Source: an uncultured Duncaniella sp. | GTDB lineage: Bacteria; Bacteroidota; Bacteroidia; Bacteroidales; Muribaculaceae | Length of the DNA: 64,000 bases | NCBI RefSeq assembly: GCF_910577345.1 | Contig: NZ_CAJTMT010000002.1 | Span: 124,001-188,000 of the forward strand | Direction: 5' to 3' | Part shown: positions 58,901-64,000 of the stretch, piece after piece | Position numbering within the stretch: position 1 is the stretch's first letter | Layout: every line of letters starts with the position of its first letter | Notes under the pieces: model-generated | What the model was told of the DNA's origin: nothing | Databases searched by the model: none | Seen by the model: only the letters and a program-made list of their open reading frames with translations | Position numbers and translations under genes: made by a program

Positions 58901-59968
58901 TTAGAATACGAAGCAACCGGCACCAATGCCTACATCATATTTCTTAAGGAATGTTCCGGTAGCATTGTACTGATTAACAAAGCACGGCTGAGTATAACTA
59001 CTATAATCAGTAGATGAATACGATGCAATAAATATATCACCCGAAATTGGTTCGATTCCAATTGCTATTGGAGTAATTATATTTTCAATATTAAGTTCAG
59101 TCTTTTTGTTGTCTGAAATAGTATACAAGCAGTAAGTTGGCGGTTCTGTTGCGTAGAAAGGAGAATTAATTGTATAGAGTTTGTTGCCACAAATAGCCAT
59201 GTGTGTAGCAGGGAAAAGTTCCTCTACGCTATCATCAGAGTTGATACGTTTAAGTACAGAAGCTACAGTGGTATAATTACCAGTACAGATGACAAATACA
59301 TCTTCACCATTCGTAACTAATCTGGTCGTATTCCAACCTGCTTTAATTTTAGCATCTTCTGTGAAGGTCGAAAGGTTTATTTTCGATACATATCCGTCAC
59401 AATAATTGTTGCTGCCATTGTATCCATCAGAGTTGGCGGCATAAAGATAATTTCCGGCAATTCCAATTTCCTCTGTATTAGGCCCTACTTTTATTGTTTT
59501 GTCAATTTCAAGGGTAAGAGTGTCAAGACGAGCAACATAACCATTCATCATAGAAATATAGACGAATCCATCCTTAGCAGCAAGATCACGAGGAGAATTA
59601 CCTTCACCACTGGGCTTGATTGTTTTAATTGACTTCATGGTAGTTGGATTAATGATGTCAATTATGTTAGAATCGGTAACACCAACATACATTTTATTTC
59701 CATATACTATTGCATCTTGTGGTGTATCGCCTAATACACGACCATTTGCATTATAGAACACATCGTTATCTACTGTTCCATTCTGCAAATTTATAGATGA
59801 AAAACTACCGGGGATATTGCTTCTTTGATTTCCTTGATTTAGGACTAAGACGGTTTTTCCAGAGAAAAATCCGGGGGTCACGCTCTGCTTAGGTTCGTCA
59901 TCATCATCGCTACAAGCGGTGAAGCAGAGGGCGCAGAGGGCGATAGCAAAAATTTTGTTGAGTTTCAT
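58901..59968 (-). CDS. btuG: BtuG-like B12-binding surface lipoprotein (locus 2)
   Basis: 355 residues; lipoprotein signal MKLNKIFAIALCALCFTAC (Cys19) followed by SDDDDE, a surface-export-type tail. The body is a YncE/BtuG-like propeller (TVLVLNQGNQRSNIPGSFSS, RVLGDTPQDAIVYGNKMYVG, LAAKDGFVYISMMNGYVARL). In Bacteroides such lipoproteins bind B12 tightly and cap BtuB. It follows the second btuB gene by 98 bases. Unlike the copy at 36295-37584 it has a lipid anchor and no C-terminal sorting-like tail. Confidence 0.85.
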   Translation of the reverse strand: MKLNKIFAIALCALCFTACSDDDDEPKQSVTPGFFSGKTVLVLNQGNQRSNIPGSFSSINLQNGTVDNDVFYNANGRVLGDTPQDAIVYGNKMYVGVTDSNIIDIINPTTMKSIKTIKPSGEGNSPRDLAAKDGFVYISMMNGYVARLDTLTLEIDKTIKVGPNTEEIGIAGNYLYAANSDGYNGSNNYCDGYVSKINLSTFTEDAKIKAGWNTTRLVTNGEDVFVICTGNYTTVASVLKRINSDDSVEELFPATHMAICGNKLYTINSPFYATEPPTYCLYTISDNKKTELNIENIITPIAIGIEPISGDIFIASYSSTDYSSYTQPCFVNQYNATGTFLKKYDVGIGAGCFVF

Positions 59969-60066
59969 AATTCAATAAAATGTGAAATATCGATTTTTAG
60001 ATTGTATAATATTATTCACTATATAAGATTATCTGTTATAAGACTTTTTCGCTTATACATTCCTTT

Positions 60067-62121
60067 TTACAATGTAAACTTCACCGTCAGTCGCCATGAG
60101 CGGCCGGGCATGGGGTAGCGGGCGACGACGACATATTGGCGGTCAAGGAGGTTCATGATGTCGCCACGGACTTCGATTTCATGCTTGCGGAAGCCGAAGG
60201 TGCGATAGGCGGTGAGGCCCATGTCGGCATAGCCTCCGAGATAGGTGGATGGATTATTGTTGTTGGTGGCGAAGCGGCCGCTGACGGCAGTGGTGTGGAG
60301 CGAGAGATTGACCCAGGGGTTCTCATAGCTCACCGTCACGTTGCCGGAGTGGCGGGGAATGTAGGCAATCTGTTTTTTGTATTCCGTCACTTGCGAACGG
60401 GTGCGCGGTTCGGCGCGCTGATAGCTGTAGTTGCCGGTGAGGAGAATCTGCTGACGGCGACCGACGTTGAAAGTGGCTGTCTCCGTGAAGTCGAAGCCGA
60501 TGATGCGCGCCTTGTCGAGATTGACTACCGTCCAGACGAACATATTATAAGGTATTGCCACAATCTTGTCCTTGACCTGATTGAGATAGACATCGGCGGT
60601 CATTTCAAGGTTGGAGAGCCAAGAGGTGGGTTTGAACTGGTAGGTCAAGCCGAAGTTATACTGATTGGCTGTCTCCGGGCGCACGTCTGGGTTGCCGTAG
60701 TGGTAGAAATAAGTCTCGTTGAATGTCGGCATACGGAAGATGTTCTTGTAGGAGAGACGCATGAAGAACATTTCAGAGCCGAATGGCTGCACCGAGAGGC
60801 TTGCCGAGGGGGAGAGACGGCTGTAGTCGCGCGCACCCTCACCGATTTTGGCACTGTTGTCGTAGATTGAGCCGAGCAGACGTGCCGATACTGTCAGACG
60901 CTTGATGCGGTAACGGCCGGTGAGCGACTGGAGTATGCTGTGGCGGCGCGGGAAGGTCTCGGTCGGGAGATTGCTCGTGAAGTTGTTGAAAAAATAGTCG
61001 GCGGAGTAGTCGAAAGCCCATTTGTCGGAGGGGAGGAAGAGCACGCAGGCGCTTCCGTAGGCCTCGCGCTGCCAGTAGTTCTGGTTCAGCTCGCCGCCGG
61101 GATACTTCCCGTCCTCGTCGTGGTAGAGCGATGAGGCCCAGTTGAATTTTCCGTGGAGCTGCATGGACCACTTGGAGTTGAAAGCCTTGCGATATTGAAG
61201 CTGACCGAAAAAGTTGCGGTCGCGCAGGGTCTCGTGGTTCTCGTTGTTGTAGTAAATAGCCGGACCGGGAATCTGACGGTCGTTGTCGTAGTAATAGAGC
61301 TTGGCGCTGAGGGTCGAACGGCTGTCGGGACTCCAGGAGGCATTGAACTCACCGTGTCCGCTGTTCATTCGCGAGTTGTTGCGGCGTTCAGTAGTGGTGT
61401 GCGCACCGTTTTTGAGCTGATAGGGGTAGTCGTTTTCAGCGTAGGTGTAGTCGCCGATGAGGTTTAAGGAGGATGATTCGGAGAGGGCCTTGCCGACGCG
61501 GAAGTAGGGGTTGATGTAGCCGAACGAGCCGTATTTCACCTGAGCGGTAAGGTCGAGGGGCTTTGTCGGGTCAGGTCGGCGGAAGCTGGAGATGCTGAAC
61601 GATGCAGCCGAAGCGGCCACGCGTGCGGGCTGAAAGATGTCGTCGTTGTCACCGATGACCATCGAGAGCGACTCGACATTGTCGAGCGAGTAGCGCGACA
61701 CGTCCACCTCACCGCTCTGGCAGTCGCTGAGGACAATGCCGTCGTAGATGACGGCAGTGTGCGGTGCGCCGAGTCCGCGGACCGAGACGGTCTTCAACCC
61801 TCCGAGGCCGCCGTAGTCGCGCAGGTTCACTCCCGGCAGACGGTGGATGGCATCGGAGATGTCGGTCACGCCGAGACGGGTGAATTCCTGATTGTCGAGC
61901 TTGTAGGCGGGAGCGGTGCTTTTCAGCGGACGTGAGGTCTTGGAGGCCACGACTTCAACGCTGTCGAGATGGATGTCGGTCGGTTTCTGTGAGGACGCAG
62001 CAAAGGGGAGCGCTGTCATTGCAAGCACTCCTGCGGTCAGACGCAATGCGTCAATATGTAAAATCCTTAAACTTCTTTGCTTATGTTCTCTCATCCTCGA
62101 AGAAAAACATTGGTGATTCAT
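60067..62121 (-). CDS. btuB: TonB-dependent vitamin B12 receptor, BtuB-like (locus 2)
   Basis: 684 residues. The signal peptide is probably read from one of two ATGs (62121 or nine codons later) and ends near ALPFAASSQ. TonB-box region LDSVEVVASKTSRPL, plug motif DYGGLGGLKTVSVRGLGAPH, and a barrel ending YPMPGRSWRLTVKFTL with a terminal Phe-rich strand. Riboswitch-led, followed by btuG, btuF and btuC. It shares the plug motif with the locus 1 receptor but is otherwise divergent, suggesting different corrinoid preference. Confidence 0.92.
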   Translation of the reverse strand: MNHQCFSSRMREHKQRSLRILHIDALRLTAGVLAMTALPFAASSQKPTDIHLDSVEVVASKTSRPLKSTAPAYKLDNQEFTRLGVTDISDAIHRLPGVNLRDYGGLGGLKTVSVRGLGAPHTAVIYDGIVLSDCQSGEVDVSRYSLDNVESLSMVIGDNDDIFQPARVAASAASFSISSFRRPDPTKPLDLTAQVKYGSFGYINPYFRVGKALSESSSLNLIGDYTYAENDYPYQLKNGAHTTTERRNNSRMNSGHGEFNASWSPDSRSTLSAKLYYYDNDRQIPGPAIYYNNENHETLRDRNFFGQLQYRKAFNSKWSMQLHGKFNWASSLYHDEDGKYPGGELNQNYWQREAYGSACVLFLPSDKWAFDYSADYFFNNFTSNLPTETFPRRHSILQSLTGRYRIKRLTVSARLLGSIYDNSAKIGEGARDYSRLSPSASLSVQPFGSEMFFMRLSYKNIFRMPTFNETYFYHYGNPDVRPETANQYNFGLTYQFKPTSWLSNLEMTADVYLNQVKDKIVAIPYNMFVWTVVNLDKARIIGFDFTETATFNVGRRQQILLTGNYSYQRAEPRTRSQVTEYKKQIAYIPRHSGNVTVSYENPWVNLSLHTTAVSGRFATNNNNPSTYLGGYADMGLTAYRTFGFRKHEIEVRGDIMNLLDRQYVVVARYPMPGRSWRLTVKFTL

Positions 62122-62122
62122 G

Positions 62123-62316
62123 GCAGACGGCAGGTCTTCGGACTTATTCCGGGTTGAGGATGCGTTTTGTTCTCCTCTGTTTCAGTCTTGCCTTCCCGAA
62201 AGCGTTGACCGCGTTCAGTGACTTGACCGGACCCTTTGATGGAAATTACCGCAGCGGGACTGTCCGGGATTCTCACCCGTGTTCCCTTTTAATCGCTGCA
62301 TCGCAGCGAACCGTTG
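62123..62316 (-). ncRNA. Cobalamin riboswitch 2
   Basis: On the minus strand the conserved blocks read AAAAGGGAACACGGGTGAGA, ATCCCGGACAGTCCCGCTGC, GGTAATTTCC and, at the 3' end, AGTCCGAAGACCTGCC. It directly precedes btuB of locus 2. Confidence 0.9.
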
Positions 62317-62322
62317 CGCCGG

Positions 62323-62353
62323 CAAAATTACTCTAAAATTTTGAAACCGCAAA
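62323..62353 (-). promoter_or_regulatory. Promoter of B12 locus 2
   Basis: -33 TTTG at 62350-62353 and -7 TAATTTTG at 62323-62330, 19 bases apart. Confidence 0.65.
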
Positions 62354-62418
62354 AATTATTGATGTCACTTTTTCTCCTTGACGCACCTCCGTGTGTCAAA
62401 GGACTGTAAGGTAAGTTC

Positions 62419-63705
62419 TTATTGTGTATCTTTCCCTCCCTGCCAACGTTGGTTCTGGAGGGCGGCTGAACGCATCTCCGCAGGGTTGTCGCATGGTTGC
62501 CAGAGATCGACGTGGCCGAGTTGGTCAGGCATGAATTGCTGGACGACGAAGTTGCCGGGATAGTCGTGGGCATACTTGTAGTCGCGGCCATAGCCCATAT
62601 CCTTCATCAGCGATGTCGGTGCGTTGCGCAGATGGAGCGGGACGGGTAGGTCACCGGTCTGTTCGACGAGTTTCATTGCCTTGTGGAGCGCGGTGTAGGT
62701 CGAGTTGCTTTTGGGCGAGAGGGCGAGGTAGACCGTACATTCCGCAAGTGGTATCTGTCCTTCGGGGAAGCCGAGTTTGTGGACGGCCTCGAAGGTGGCG
62801 TTGGCGAGCAGCAGGGCGTTGGGGTTGGCCAGACTGATGTCTTCGGCGGCGAGGATGAGCAGTCGGCGCGCGATGAATTCCGGGTCCTCTCCGCCGTGGA
62901 TCATGCGTGCAAGCCAGTAGAGGGCTGCGTCGGGGTCCGAACCACGGACACTTTTGATGAAAGCCGAGATGATGTCGTAGTGCATCTCGCCGTTTTTGTC
63001 GTAGGCGGCGGGGTTCTCCTGCAGGCGGTCGGTGACGATGCGGTCGTTGATGACCACGGGTTCACCCTGCGGTGTCGATTGTTCGAGAAGGTCGATGATG
63101 TTGAGCAGTTTGCGCGCGTCGCCTCCGGCAAAGCGGAAGAGGGCGGTGGTCTGTTCGACCTCTACGCCGTGTGATTGCAGGACCTCGTCGCCCTTTATGG
63201 CTCTGTCGAGGAGGAGTTCGAGGTCTGTCTGTTCGAGGGGGCGTAGGGTGTAGACCTGAGCGCGGGAGAGGAGCGGACGTATGACTTCGAACGACGGATT
63301 CTCTGTCGTCGCGCCTATGAGAGTCACGACACCGCTCTCGACGGCACCGAGCAGGCTGTCCTGCTGCGCCTTGCTGAAACGGTGGATTTCATCGATGAAG
63401 AGGATGGGACGTCCGCCGGTGAACATGCTTCTGGCATCGGCCTTGCAACGGTCAATCACCTCGCGGACATCCTTCACTCCGGCGCTGACGGCGGAGAGGG
63501 TGTAGAAGGGGACGTTGACAGTGTTGGCTATGATGCGCGCGAGGGTAGTCTTCCCCACTCCGGGAGGCCCCCAGAGGATGAAGGAAGAAACCTTGGCCGA
63601 TTCAATCATTCGGCGGACCACTCCGCCCGGTCCGACCAGATGGAGCTGACCTATGTAATCATCGAGTGAGCGCGGTCGCATACGCTCGGCAAGTGGCTGA
63701 TTCAT
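62419..63705 (-). CDS. rarA: Replication-associated recombination protein A (RarA/MgsA)
   Basis: 428 residues. Walker A GPPGVGKTT (46-54), Walker B ILFIDEIHRF and sensor 1 LIGATTENPSF are followed by the MgsA C-terminal tetramerisation domain (SVRGSDPDAALYWLARMI, then RRLLILAAEDISLANPNAL). RarA acts at stalled replication forks. The consensus promoter puts the transcript start at or within a few bases of the ATG, so the message is probably leaderless or nearly so. Confidence 0.96.
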   Translation of the reverse strand: MNQPLAERMRPRSLDDYIGQLHLVGPGGVVRRMIESAKVSSFILWGPPGVGKTTLARIIANTVNVPFYTLSAVSAGVKDVREVIDRCKADARSMFTGGRPILFIDEIHRFSKAQQDSLLGAVESGVVTLIGATTENPSFEVIRPLLSRAQVYTLRPLEQTDLELLLDRAIKGDEVLQSHGVEVEQTTALFRFAGGDARKLLNIIDLLEQSTPQGEPVVINDRIVTDRLQENPAAYDKNGEMHYDIISAFIKSVRGSDPDAALYWLARMIHGGEDPEFIARRLLILAAEDISLANPNALLLANATFEAVHKLGFPEGQIPLAECTVYLALSPKSNSTYTALHKAMKLVEQTGDLPVPLHLRNAPTSLMKDMGYGRDYKYAHDYPGNFVVQQFMPDQLGHVDLWQPCDNPAEMRSAALQNQRWQGGKDTQ

Positions 63706-63712
63706 GACAGTG

Positions 63713-63744
63713 CAAATTTACTCATTATTTCACCTTCACGCAAA
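63713..63744 (-). promoter_or_regulatory. Promoter of rarA
   Basis: -33 TTTG at 63741-63744 and -7 TAAATTTG at 63713-63720, 20 bases apart; the ATG is at 63705. Confidence 0.7.
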
Positions 63745-63844
63745 CCATAGGGGCGGTGAAATGAGAGTTCCCGGATTTGCGACAGCACCGCAAATCCGGG
63801 AACAATATGGTTATCTTACAATTTTTGAAACTTTCCGAATGCCT

Positions 63845-64000
63845 TTATTTACGGTAGGCAGGCTTCATGTCGTAGGAGAGCATGGCGATTGTGAAGCCCC
63901 AGTAGATAAATGCAAGAGAAGTAAGGAAGCTTGTCATGGCCATGTCCTGGAGCCATCCGGCTTCAATGAAGAAGAAACCGATGAGCATCAGAAGGATGCC
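63845..64000 (-). CDS. C-terminal end of a membrane protein (5' part outside window)
   Basis: The minus strand is open from the right edge for 51 codons to a TAA at 63845-63847. The fragment has two hydrophobic stretches (GILLMLIGFFFIEAGW and MTSFLTSLAFIYWGFTIAML) and ends DMKPAYRK. It is a membrane protein, but too short to place in a family. Confidence 0.6.
   Translation of the reverse strand, partial: GILLMLIGFFFIEAGWLQDMAMTSFLTSLAFIYWGFTIAMLSYDMKPAYRK

Noticed and set aside
60136..60870. Plus-strand open frame of 244 codons
   Set aside because: Antisense to the btuB barrel; rich in G, V, E as expected of a shadow.

Overview
The window looks like chromosomal DNA of a Bacteroidales gut commensal, most likely a Muribaculaceae member. 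The evidence is TAnnTTTG (-7) / TTG (-33) promoters, NigD-like and fimbrillin-like lipoproteins, BtuG-type B12-binding propellers, glycan-degradation clusters, and a lack of Shine-Dalgarno starts. The family-level placement is inference. No tRNA, rRNA, CRISPR array or transposase was seen.

Layout. 1-8.9 kb: a pectin (rhamnogalacturonan-type) cluster with a GH106 rhamnosidase cut by the left edge, two secreted six-hairpin-type hydrolases in one minus-strand operon, and a divergent CE12 acetylesterase. 9.1-13.1 kb: an outer-membrane beta-barrel gene co-transcribed with a LytS-type kinase and a LytTR regulator. 13.3-15.4 kb: an AT-rich two-gene unit (SMC/ABC-type ATPase plus DUF4435/TOPRIM protein) that matches the PARIS (AriA-AriB) anti-phage architecture. 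15.8-20 kb: a thioredoxin-fold lipoprotein-type gene, then an ABC transporter / YtrA-type GntR operon with a visible operator. 20.4-28.8 kb: housekeeping genes (U32 peptidase, ruvB, flippase, aroK, alanine dehydrogenase-like, RNase H) plus a hipBA toxin-antitoxin pair. 29.8-33.8 kb: a polyol/sugar operon (MFS permease, mannitol dehydrogenase) with a divergent LacI regulator; the same 16-bp operator recurs upstream of a fructokinase at 42.3 kb, which suggests a mannitol-fructose regulon.

33.8-41.1 kb: a cobalamin riboswitch driving BtuB, a BtuG-like propeller and a 1165-residue GLUG-repeat protein; the last two share a C-terminal sorting-like tail. 42.5-47.8 kb: a surface cluster of a 66-residue peptide, a fimbrillin-like lipoprotein fused to a PI-PLC-like domain that has lost its catalytic histidine, and a fimbrillin-like lipoprotein fused to a CotH kinase, with a poly-G tract in the promoter. 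48-52 kb: GluQ-RS, a NigD-like lipoprotein, and an ECF sigma factor with an unusual anti-sigma/beta-barrel fusion. 52-55.8 kb: GH43 and GH31 enzymes. 56-62.3 kb: a second riboswitch-controlled B12 locus (BtuB-BtuG-BtuF-BtuC, no BtuD). 62.4 kb to the end: rarA and a truncated membrane protein.

Intergenic DNA is rich in repeats: two REP-like palindrome families sharing GTAGGGACGC, a family of long hairpins between convergent genes, AGTATAG tandem repeats touching gene ends, a 23-bp tandem repeat, nested inverted repeats in the B12 locus, and a degraded duplication of the RNase H gene tail. The best candidates for undescribed biology are the PARIS-like pair, the fimbrillin/pseudo-PI-PLC/CotH cluster, and the two B12 loci that appear to anchor the same binding propeller in different ways.
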